Of a stretch of DNA of 64,000 nt, positions 44,084-51,361 are shown in pieces. The position numbers and the translations under genes were made by a program. Source of the DNA: RBG-13-68-16 sp041494245 (GTDB taxonomy: Bacteria > Acidobacteriota > Thermoanaerobaculia > Thermoanaerobaculales > Thermoanaerobaculaceae); NCBI GenBank assembly GCA_041494245.1, contig JBGQAK010000006.1, forward strand, positions 124,001-188,000, read 5' to 3'. The stretch's first letter is position 1. The number at the start of each line of letters is the position of its first letter. The notes beneath the pieces were generated by a model that ran no database searches, had not been told where the DNA came from, and was given only the letters and a program-made list of their open reading frames with translations.

Positions 44084-44159
44084 CGCTTGATCGGAAACCT
44101 TTAGGAGGATGTTCGACCCCGTGATACGTCCTCTTTGTGGGTTCGGAGCCGAGGGGTCG

Positions 44160-44519
44160 TCACTCGCGGGGGCGGCGGCGGCGCTGGCGCAGCTCCTCTT
44201 CCTTGAACATGTACCGGATGGCGTGCTTGTAGATCATGAGGTTGGGGCCGTCGGTGCGGTTCAGCTTGATGCAGTACCGGTCGTACCACTCCACCCAGCC
44301 GTGCAGTTCGGTGCCGTCGTCGAGCATGACGACCATCGCGCTCTTGTTCTGCATCTGCTTGATGAAGTAGTAGTTCTCGGCGTTGGTCTGCTCGGGTGGC
44401 GCCTGCTTACGGTGGACGGCGCCACGCAGAGGCGTACGGTCAGCCACCTCCGAGATCGAGGGGCGGATAAGCCTGCGGCTGGTGAGGGGTTCATCCCCCG
44501 AACGGTGGATTTCCTTCAT
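44160..44519 (-). CDS. hfq: Hfq-type RNA chaperone with N-terminal extension
   Basis: A 119-aa protein. Residues about 48-109 form the Sm fold: ENYYFIKQMQNKSAMVVMLDDGTELHGWVEWYDRYCIKLNR (in consecutive blocks) is Sm1, and PNLMIYKHAIRYM is Sm2 with the diagnostic YKHAI. A 47-residue polar N-terminal extension is unlike E. coli Hfq, and the C-terminal tail is short and basic (RQRRRRPRE). The Sm1 sequence is divergent. Hfq pairs small RNAs with mRNAs. It lies 80 bp after the ricT-like gene and probably belongs to the pta-purD-purE-ricT operon. Confidence 0.82.
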   Translation of the reverse strand: MKEIHRSGDEPLTSRRLIRPSISEVADRTPLRGAVHRKQAPPEQTNAENYYFIKQMQNKSAMVVMLDDGTELHGWVEWYDRYCIKLNRTDGPNLMIYKHAIRYMFKEEELRQRRRRPRE

Positions 44520-44599
44520 GTGCTCCTCGTCAAACTGATTTGCAGTATACCACCACGCGGAGCCTGCACCTCAGCATACGGAACGGGCTGGAGGAAGGT

Positions 44600-45307
44600 T
44601 TACGAAGGCTTGCCGGAGCGCTTCCCCGAGCCATCGTCCGCCGCCTCGTGGGCGAGGCAGCACATCAGACGCCCGCACATCCCGGAGATCCGGGTCGGGT
44701 TGAGGGAGAGCTTCTGCGCCTTGGCCATGCGGATCGTCACCGAGTTGAAGCGCGCCATGAACGTCGAGCAGCACAGCATCCGCCCGCAAGGGCCCCACCC
44801 GCCGCTGGCCTTGGCCTGGTCGCGCACGCCGATTTGCCGCAGCTCCACCCGGCGCCTCGTGCGCCGCCCGAGGTCGCGCAGCAGCGCGCGGAAGTCCACC
44901 CGCTCCTCTGCCGCGAAGGTGATCACAAGGGTGTCGCGGTCGAGCGGCACGATCGCGGACACTGGCCGCATGGGCACATTGAGCTCGCGGGCACGCTCGC
45001 GGCAGAAGCGCAGGGCGTCGCGGGCGACGAGGGCGAGCTCCTCGGACCTCGCGACCTCGTTCGGTACCGCGTGTCGGAGCACTCTGCCGGCCACCCGGTC
45101 GGCGCACGGCCGCAACACGGGGATCTCGTGCCCGGCCAGGCGGCCGACGCGCTCCCCGTCGGCGCTTGCCACCACGTAGGACGCCCCGATCTCCAGCTCC
45201 ACGCCCTCCTTCACCGCACATACCTGGCCCGGGAGGTTGGGGGAGAAGCTGATCCGGATCAGGTCGGGGCGGGGGTGCCCCTCGGCGGGACAGGTCGCGC
45301 AGCTCAC
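44600..45307 (-). CDS. PSP1-domain protein (RicT/YaaT-like)
   Basis: A 235-aa protein with a PSP1 domain: VELEIGASYVVASADGERVGRL, ARDALRFCRERARELNVPM, LVITFAAEERVDFRALLRDLG and GVRDQAKASGGWGPCGRMLCC. The C-terminal cysteines (CGRMLCC, CGRLMCC) match RicT/YaaT, which with RicA and RicF holds [4Fe-4S] clusters and steers RNase Y-dependent RNA processing in Bacillus. Partners RicA/RicF are not nearby. The GTG at 45307 overlaps the purE stop (GTGA). An RNA-related role fits its neighbour hfq. Confidence 0.85.
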   Translation of the reverse strand: MSCATCPAEGHPRPDLIRISFSPNLPGQVCAVKEGVELEIGASYVVASADGERVGRLAGHEIPVLRPCADRVAGRVLRHAVPNEVARSEELALVARDALRFCRERARELNVPMRPVSAIVPLDRDTLVITFAAEERVDFRALLRDLGRRTRRRVELRQIGVRDQAKASGGWGPCGRMLCCSTFMARFNSVTIRMAKAQKLSLNPTRISGMCGRLMCCLAHEAADDGSGKRSGKPS

Positions 45308-45810
45308 CGGCGCTCCTCCCCTTCACGCAGCGCCGTATCCGCCGCCACCACCGCCTCCGCCTGCTCCACGCGAACCCGACGAAGCCGAGCCTCGAGCTCG
45401 CGGTCGCCGAGGGCAAGGATCTCGGCGGCCAGCACCGCCGCGTTGCGGGCACCGGCCTTGCCCACGGCCACCGTCGCCACCGGCACGCCGCCCGGCATCT
45501 GCACCGTAGAGAGCAGCGCGTCGAGCCCGTCGCCCAAGCCCCCTGGCAGCGGCACGCCGATCACAGGCCGCACGGTGCTCGCCGCGACGACCCCGGCCAG
45601 GTGCGCCGCCATCCCCGCGCCGCAGACGAACACCCGCACGCCGTCCTTCTCGCCCTTGGAAACCAGCTCGAGCGTGCGGGCGAGCGACCGGTGCGCCGAG
45701 GCGACGTGGGCGCGCCAGGGAACGCCGAGCATGTCGAGCTGGGCCGCGGTCTCACGCAAGAGCTCCCAGTCGTTCTTCGATCCCATCAAGATGAGCACAG
45801 GCTCGCTCAT
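45304..45810 (-). CDS. purE: N5-carboxyaminoimidazole ribonucleotide mutase
   Basis: A 168-aa PurE that rearranges N5-CAIR to CAIR in purine synthesis (or carboxylates AIR directly if class II). The start VLILMGSKNDWELLRETAAQLDMLGV, the HVASAHRSLARTLELV active site, VFVCGAGMAAHLAGVVAASTVRPVIGVPL and LLSTVQMPGGVPVATVAVGKAGARNAAVLAAEIL (shown in parts) are standard. The ATG at 45810 overlaps purD's stop. purK is not seen here. Confidence 0.93.
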   Translation of the reverse strand: MSEPVLILMGSKNDWELLRETAAQLDMLGVPWRAHVASAHRSLARTLELVSKGEKDGVRVFVCGAGMAAHLAGVVAASTVRPVIGVPLPGGLGDGLDALLSTVQMPGGVPVATVAVGKAGARNAAVLAAEILALGDRELEARLRRVRVEQAEAVVAADTALREGEERR

Positions 45811-47069
45811 GCCAACCCCTTGCCGATGTCGCTGCGGCACTGCATCCCCTCGAACTGCACGCGCCCCACCGCCGAGTACGCCGTCCGGGCGGCTTCGTCG
45901 AGGGTCGCGCCCCGACCCACCACCGAGAGCACGCGCCCCCCAGCGGTCACCAGGCGGCCGTCCTGCAGCGCCGTGCCGGCGTGAAAGACCAGCACCCCAG
46001 GCTGGGCCAGGGCCTCTCCCAGGCCAGCGATGCCGTCGCCGCGCCGCGGGCTCTCCGGGTATCCGTGCGAGGCCAACACCACGCAGACTACCGCTTCCCG
46101 CTTCCAGAGCGCGCGCATGGAACCCAGCTCCCCGAGCGCCGTGGCCCGCAGCAGCGGGAGGAGATCGCCCTCCAGGCGCGGAATCACCACCTGGGTCTCC
46201 GGGTCGCCGAAGCGGCAGTTGTACTCCAGCAGCTGCGGCCCGTCAGGGGTCACCATCACGCCCGCGTAGAGGACGCCGCGGAACGGACGTCCCTCGGCGG
46301 CCATCCCGGCCACCGTCGGGAGCACGATGGCACGCAGGATCCTCGCCGCGAGCCCGGACTCCAGCGGCACGGGGGAGATCGATCCCATCCCACCCGTGTT
46401 CGGCCCAAGGTCGGCGTCCCCGAGACGCTTGTAGTCGCGCGCCGCGGCGAGCGGCACAACGCTCGTCCCGTCGGTGAGCACCATGAAAGAGAGTTCCTGA
46501 CCTTCCAGGCACTCCTCGACCAGCACGCGCTCGCCCGCGGCGCCGAACGCACGGTCCTCGAAGTAGTGGATGAGGGCGGCGCCCACGTCGTCCTTGCTGC
46601 GGCACACCTGCACACCCTTGCCTGCCGCCAGCCCGTCCGCCTTGAACACCACCGGGACCTTGAACTCGCGCACCGCAGCGGCGGCCTCGTGCCTGCTCCG
46701 CACAACCTTCGCCCGCGCGGTCGGGATGTCGTGCCTGTTGCAGAACTCCTTTGTGAAGACCTTGCTCCCCTCGATCTCCGCTGCGGCGCGCGACGGCCCC
46801 ACTAGTACGAGGCCGCGGCGCGCGAACTCGTCGGCGATTCCCAGCACCAGCGGCAACTCGGGCCCGACGACGGTGAGGTCCACTTTGAGCGAGGCGGCGA
46901 ACTCAGCCAGCTCAGCGGTCGCATCCGCCGCAATGGGTATGCAGGTCGCGACGCCGGCGATCCCGGGGTTACCGGGGGCGGCGTACAGCTCCTCGATGCC
47001 GTCGGCGCGAGAGAGCTTCCACGCGAGGGCGTGCTCCCGCGCCCCACCGCCGACGACCAGAACCCTCAA
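45807..47069 (-). CDS. purD: Phosphoribosylamine-glycine ligase
   Basis: A 420-aa ATP-grasp enzyme that joins phosphoribosylamine and glycine. It begins LRVLVVGGGAREHALAWKL and includes YAAPGNPGI, KVDLTVVGPELPLVLGIADEF, KADGLAAGKGVQVC, GPNTGGMGSISP and YNCRFGDPETQVVIPRLEGDLLPLL (cut). Length is normal. The start is TTG at 47069, overlapping the pta stop (TTGA). This is a rare start codon, but no other start precedes the conserved VVGGGGREH-like motif. Confidence 0.94.
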   Translation of the reverse strand: MRVLVVGGGAREHALAWKLSRADGIEELYAAPGNPGIAGVATCIPIAADATAELAEFAASLKVDLTVVGPELPLVLGIADEFARRGLVLVGPSRAAAEIEGSKVFTKEFCNRHDIPTARAKVVRSRHEAAAAVREFKVPVVFKADGLAAGKGVQVCRSKDDVGAALIHYFEDRAFGAAGERVLVEECLEGQELSFMVLTDGTSVVPLAAARDYKRLGDADLGPNTGGMGSISPVPLESGLAARILRAIVLPTVAGMAAEGRPFRGVLYAGVMVTPDGPQLLEYNCRFGDPETQVVIPRLEGDLLPLLRATALGELGSMRALWKREAVVCVVLASHGYPESPRRGDGIAGLGEALAQPGVLVFHAGTALQDGRLVTAGGRVLSVVGRGATLDEAARTAYSAVGRVQFEGMQCRSDIGKGLA

Positions 47070-48073
47070 CGGCGCCCCCCGCCGACCAGCGCGGCCTGCA
47101 GCAGCGAGAGGCACGCGGTCTCCACCACGTCGCGTGCGGAACAGCCCCGGGAAAGGTCGTTGGCCGGACGCGAGAGCCCCTGCAGCAGCGGTCCGACGGC
47201 GCGTGCGCCGCCGAGGCGCTCGGTCAGCTTGTAGCCGATGTTGCCTGCGTTGAGGTCCGGGAACACGAGCACGTTGGCGCGTCCGGCAACCGGTGAGCCG
47301 GGGGCCTTGCGGCTCCCCACCGCCGCGAGCAGCGCCGCGTCGAGCTGTAGTTCGAAGTCGAAGGCGAAGTCGAGGGCGCGTGCGGCGAGCGCCGCGCCCG
47401 CCTGCCGGACCTTGTCCACCAGCGGGTGCTCGGCCGAACCCTTGGTGGAGAAGGAGAGCAGCGCGACCTTCGGCTCGCCGCCGACGATCGCCCGGAACGT
47501 GGCGGCCGCGCTGACCGCGATGTCGGCGAGCTGTTCGGGGTCCGGGTCGGGGAGCACCGCGCAGTCGGCGAAGACCATTAACCCGTCCTGCCCCCAGCGC
47601 CGGTCGGGGTGGACCATCACGAACGCCGAGGAGACCGTCTTGATGCCGGGCGCCGGCCCGATCGAGTGGAGCGCCGCGCGCACGCTGTCGGCGGTGGTGC
47701 GGACGGCGCCGCCAACCGAAGCGTCGCCCTCGCCGGCCGCGACCAGCAGCGAGGCGAAGTAAAGCGGGTCGCCGAGCGCCGCGTCGGTCTGCTCTCTCGT
47801 CCACCCCTTGGGGGCGCGGCGGGCGTGCAGGAGATCGAACAGACGCTGACGTCTCGGGTCCGATGCGATGTCCGTGACCGTGACGCCCTGAGAGCGCAGG
47901 CGCTCATGCTCCGCCCCCCGCTTCGCGGCGGGACACAGAATCGTGACGCGGGCGATTCCCTCCTGACAGAGAACGCCGGCCGCCTCGACGATGCGGGGGT
48001 CGTCGCCCTCCACCAGCACGACGTGTCCACCGACCGCGCGGGCGCGGCCCGGCAACTCCTCGAGGAAACCCAT
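47066..48073 (-). CDS. pta: Phosphate acetyltransferase
   Basis: A 335-aa Pta catalytic domain that interconverts acetyl-CoA and acetyl phosphate. Motifs are DPLYFASLLVAAGEGDASVGGAVRTTADSVRAALHSIG (in blocks), SSAFVMVHPDRRWGQDGLMVFADCAV, KVALLSFSTKGSAEHPLVDKVRQA and NVLVFPDLNAGNIGYKLTERLG. There is no N-terminal regulatory domain, so it is the short form. No ackA is adjacent. It is first in the pta-purD-purE-ricT overlap chain and diverges from the MtrC-like gene. Confidence 0.93.
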   Translation of the reverse strand: MGFLEELPGRARAVGGHVVLVEGDDPRIVEAAGVLCQEGIARVTILCPAAKRGAEHERLRSQGVTVTDIASDPRRQRLFDLLHARRAPKGWTREQTDAALGDPLYFASLLVAAGEGDASVGGAVRTTADSVRAALHSIGPAPGIKTVSSAFVMVHPDRRWGQDGLMVFADCAVLPDPDPEQLADIAVSAAATFRAIVGGEPKVALLSFSTKGSAEHPLVDKVRQAGAALAARALDFAFDFELQLDAALLAAVGSRKAPGSPVAGRANVLVFPDLNAGNIGYKLTERLGGARAVGPLLQGLSRPANDLSRGCSARDVVETACLSLLQAALVGGGRR

Positions 48074-48263
48074 GCCGACCTCCGCCGGTATTGTAACCGT
48101 CTTTCACGGGAGACCCGCAAACCCTCGCACAAAAGCAGGTTGCACACCCGCGCCCTGGCCAGCGTGCGAGGCCCCGACCCATGCGTGCATGCAACAGTTT
48201 CGTGACATACGGCGGTTGGAGACAGTGACACAATAAGGAAAACTTATATGTCCTGACAAAGGC

Positions 48264-48292
48264 TTGACAAATTTCGCGACCGTCCCTAACTT
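48264..48292 (+). promoter_or_regulatory. Promoter of the MtrCAB-like operon
   Basis: TTGACA (48264-48269) and TAACTT (48287-48292) with a 17-bp spacer lie 65 bp before the MtrC-like start. The surrounding stretch (48230-48290) is markedly AT-rich for this genome and carries tandem TGACAAA strings at 48254 and 48265, possible regulator sites. The rest of the 284-bp gap (48074-48357) shows no gene. Confidence 0.55.
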
Positions 48293-48357
48293 AACCGGAG
48301 TCACCCGAGCCCGCATAACGCCCAGATTCAGGGCCGGGACGGCGAAAGGGGAAAGCA

Positions 48358-50394
48358 ATGGCGCTACTCCAGTGTGGTCTGGCAATCCTCGCGGCGGTGA
48401 ACGTGGCGGTCCCGTCACACCCCGTGGGCAATGCGGCCCGTCGGCTGCAGAGCGTCCAACCACCGCACGTCTACGCGGTGAACGAGGTCGAGCACTACCT
48501 CACCGCCGAGCAGATCGGATACATCCGCCCGGGGTTCAATATCAAGCTGAACAGCCTCACGAACGTGGGGCCCGGGAAGAAGCCCGTCGTCGACGTCAGC
48601 TTCACCGATGACATGGACCAGCCGCTCGACTATCTCGGGAAGGCCACGCCTGGGCCGCTGTCGATCAGCTTCATCCTCGCGTGGTACGACGGCTCCGCCC
48701 GACAGTACACCAGCTACACGACCCGAACGCGCAGCGGGGTGACGACGCCGGCGGCGGACCAGGCTGGGAATGCAGGCTGGACGCACCTCGAGCTCGGGCA
48801 CTCCAGGTACACGTTTGCCACGACGCTGCCGGCCAACATGGACGTGACGAAGACCACGACGCTCGGGATCTACGGCCGCCGCACGCTCACCCCGATCATC
48901 GGCAAGGATTACTACGCCAACAACATCAACTATGACTTCCGTCCTGACGGCGGCGTGGTTGTCGACACCTGGGCGGCGATGGACATCGACAAGACCTGCA
49001 ACAACTGTCACGACCCGCTGGGAGGCCACGGTGGGACGCGGCGCACGACCAAGAACTGCGTGCTCTGCCACACGCCGCAGATCCCGAACGACGCAACCAC
49101 CGGTCAGAGCTTCGACTTCAAGGTGATGATCCACAAGATCCACCGCGGCGCCGGGTTGCCGAGCGTGGTTGCCGGCGGCAAATACGGCTTTGGGACCACC
49201 ACGGATTTCTCCACCGTTGGCTACCCCCAGGACATCCGCAACTGCACGACCTGCCACGACCCGAGCGCCGCCGAGGGGTACATCTGGTACTCACGCCCGT
49301 CGCGCAAGGCGTGCGGCTCCTGCCACGACACCATCGACTGGGTCACCGGTGATAACCACACCGCGGGCCCGCAGGCCGATGACAAGGCGTGTGCCAGCTG
49401 CCATCAGCCCCAGGGCGAGTCCGAGTTCGACGCCTCGATCAAGGGCGCTCACACCATCCCCACCAAGTCGGCACAGCTCAAGGGACTCAAAGCGCAGATC
49501 GTGAGCGTGACCGGCGCCGTCCCCGGCGGGAAGATCACCGTGACGTTCAAGGTCACCAACGGCGACGGCTCCCCGGTGAAGCCGTCCTCTTTGGGTACCC
49601 TCAACATCCTGGTCGGCGGTCCCACTACCGACTACACGAAGCAGTTCCGCGAGAGCGGGAAGACCGCGACGGCCTCTAGCGACTCCTGGGTCTACACGTT
49701 CACCGCTCCGATCCCCGCTGATGCCGTCGGGAGTTGGACCGCATCCGCCGACGTCTACCGCAACATCACGATCGACAATCACACCGACACCGGCCTGAGC
49801 GTCCGCGAGGCGGCGGTCAACCCGATCTACACGTTTGCCGTCACCGACGCGCAGCCGAAGGCGCGCCGCACGAGCGTCGACCTGGCCAAGTGCAACGACT
49901 GCCACGAGACCCTCGCTCTGCACGGCGGCCAGCGGTTCAAGATCGAGGAGTGCGTGATCTGCCACAACCCGGTTGCCGATGACAGCGGGAACCGGCCGAC
50001 CGACCAGGGGATCGCGGAGTCGATCTCGTTGCAGCGCATGATCCACCGCATCCACACCGGCGATGCGCTCGCGCAGGACTTCACCGTGTACGGCAACGGC
50101 AAGAGCAAGCACAACTACAACGAGGTCCGGTACCCCGGCGATCGCCGCGACTGCGTGGCCTGCCACGTGACGGGTGCCTACACCGTGCCGCTGCCCGATG
50201 GCGTCATCCCAACGATCACGAAGAAGGACTTCTACACGCCGATGCAGCCAACCGCGGCGGCCTGCCTCGGGTGCCATGATTCACAACCCGCCGCCGCGCA
50301 CGCCTACACCACGACCTCGTTCTTCGGCGAGGCCTGCGAGGCCTGCCACAGCAACGACGCCGAGTTCGCAGTGGACAAGGTCCACGCTCGCTAG
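48358..50394 (+). CDS. OmcA/MtrC-family decahaem cytochrome c
   Basis: A 678-aa exported protein with ten CxxCH sites in two groups of five: CNNCH, CVLCH, CTTCH, CGSCH, CASCH, then CNDCH, CVICH, CVACH, CLGCH, CEACH. Each group has the OmcA/MtrC-type contexts (GGHGGTRRTTKNCVLCHTP; LHGGQRFKIEECVICHNP) and an MIHKIHRG or MIHRIHTG segment. Beta-rich domains occur at 60-205 and 370-500. This is the domain I-IV plan of outer-membrane surface cytochromes that reduce metals or other extracellular acceptors. The signal peptide is short and no clear lipobox is visible, so surface attachment is uncertain. MtrA- and MtrB-like genes follow. Confidence 0.88.
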   Translation: MALLQCGLAILAAVNVAVPSHPVGNAARRLQSVQPPHVYAVNEVEHYLTAEQIGYIRPGFNIKLNSLTNVGPGKKPVVDVSFTDDMDQPLDYLGKATPGPLSISFILAWYDGSARQYTSYTTRTRSGVTTPAADQAGNAGWTHLELGHSRYTFATTLPANMDVTKTTTLGIYGRRTLTPIIGKDYYANNINYDFRPDGGVVVDTWAAMDIDKTCNNCHDPLGGHGGTRRTTKNCVLCHTPQIPNDATTGQSFDFKVMIHKIHRGAGLPSVVAGGKYGFGTTTDFSTVGYPQDIRNCTTCHDPSAAEGYIWYSRPSRKACGSCHDTIDWVTGDNHTAGPQADDKACASCHQPQGESEFDASIKGAHTIPTKSAQLKGLKAQIVSVTGAVPGGKITVTFKVTNGDGSPVKPSSLGTLNILVGGPTTDYTKQFRESGKTATASSDSWVYTFTAPIPADAVGSWTASADVYRNITIDNHTDTGLSVREAAVNPIYTFAVTDAQPKARRTSVDLAKCNDCHETLALHGGQRFKIEECVICHNPVADDSGNRPTDQGIAESISLQRMIHRIHTGDALAQDFTVYGNGKSKHNYNEVRYPGDRRDCVACHVTGAYTVPLPDGVIPTITKKDFYTPMQPTAAACLGCHDSQPAAAHAYTTTSFFGEACEACHSNDAEFAVDKVHAR

Positions 50395-50407
50395 CAACGG
50401 AACAACA

Positions 50408-50441
50408 CGCCAGGCTGTCGGCCGGGGCCGGCAGCCTGGCG
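50408..50441 (+). other. Strong intercistronic hairpin between the MtrC- and MtrA-like genes
   Basis: CGCCAGGCTG and CAGCCTGGCG pair perfectly around an inner CGGCC/GGCCG, giving about 15 bp of stem. There is no T run, so full termination is unlikely. It may stabilise or partly attenuate the transcript and set the ratio of the MtrC-like to the MtrAB-like proteins. Confidence 0.55.
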
Positions 50442-50463
50442 CGGCGCACGAAAGGTGGATCGG

Positions 50464-51351
50464 ATGAGAACGTGGCTTCGCATACTGACCGCTCTCAGCC
50501 TGCCGATACTGCTGGGCCTCGGAGTGGGTTGGGCGGCTGAGCAGCCGGGGACGGGCGGTGCGGCCGCCTACACCCCGTGCGCCGACTGTCACGACACGCT
50601 GACTGCTCAGTTCCTCACCAACCGGCACGCCACGGGGAGCGCCGCCGCCCACCCAGGCAAGGCCATTTGCGAGAGTTGCCACGGCGACGGGACCAAGCAC
50701 TCGGCGGAAGGCGACAAGGCCTTTATCAAGGTGCCCAAGGGCGGTGAAGGCGCAAAGGCCTGCCTCACCTGCCACCAGGACAAGTCTGCCTTCAACTCCA
50801 CCGCGATGGGTTTCCACGCCGCGGCCTCGGTGAGCTGCTTCGAGTGCCACTCGGTCCACGGCGCCGCCGCCACCCCGTTGCTGCGCACCGCGACCGGCAG
50901 CCTGTGCGTGACCTGCCACCTGGGGCAGAAGAACACTTTCGGCAAGCCATACGCCCACCGTCTCGGGCGCGGCGCGATCGAGTGCACCTCCTGCCACAAC
51001 CCCCACGGTGGTGCCGGCGCCGACAAGAACCTGAGAAAAACAGCTGCCGGGGAGCTCCCATGCCTCTCCTGCCACCCCGAGACGCAGGGTCCTTTCGTGT
51101 TCACCCACGTCACAGGGATCGCCGGAAACTGCATGAGCTGTCACGAGCCCCACGGCTCCAACAACAACAAGATGCTCATCCGCGCCCGCGTCGACCAGCT
51201 CTGCCTCGAGTGCCACACCACCCTTCCGGCCGGCACCCTCGGTCCCCAACCCCCCTCCTTCCACGACCTTCGGAGCGCGCGCTACACCAACTGCACGGGC
51301 TGTCACGTTGCGATCCATGGATCCAACAGCTCTCCGATGCTCTTGAGATAG
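50464..51351 (+). CDS. DmsE/MtrA-family decahaem cytochrome c
   Basis: A 295-aa periplasmic protein with signal peptide (ILTALSLPILLGLGVGWAA) and ten CxxCH haems: CADCH, CESCH, CLTCH, CFECH, CVTCH, CTSCH, CLSCH, CMSCH, CLECH, CTGCH. Repeated contexts (CTSCHNPHGG, CMSCHEPHGSNNNKML, and a final GCHVAIHGSNSSPMLLR) are hallmarks of the MtrA/PioA/DmsE family. Such proteins sit inside an MtrB barrel and carry electrons across the outer membrane. The ATG at 50464 follows an AGGTGG ribosome binding site. Length is close to the usual 310-330 aa. Confidence 0.92.
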   Translation: MRTWLRILTALSLPILLGLGVGWAAEQPGTGGAAAYTPCADCHDTLTAQFLTNRHATGSAAAHPGKAICESCHGDGTKHSAEGDKAFIKVPKGGEGAKACLTCHQDKSAFNSTAMGFHAAASVSCFECHSVHGAAATPLLRTATGSLCVTCHLGQKNTFGKPYAHRLGRGAIECTSCHNPHGGAGADKNLRKTAAGELPCLSCHPETQGPFVFTHVTGIAGNCMSCHEPHGSNNNKMLIRARVDQLCLECHTTLPAGTLGPQPPSFHDLRSARYTNCTGCHVAIHGSNSSPMLLR

Positions 51352-51361
51352 GAGACGAGCG

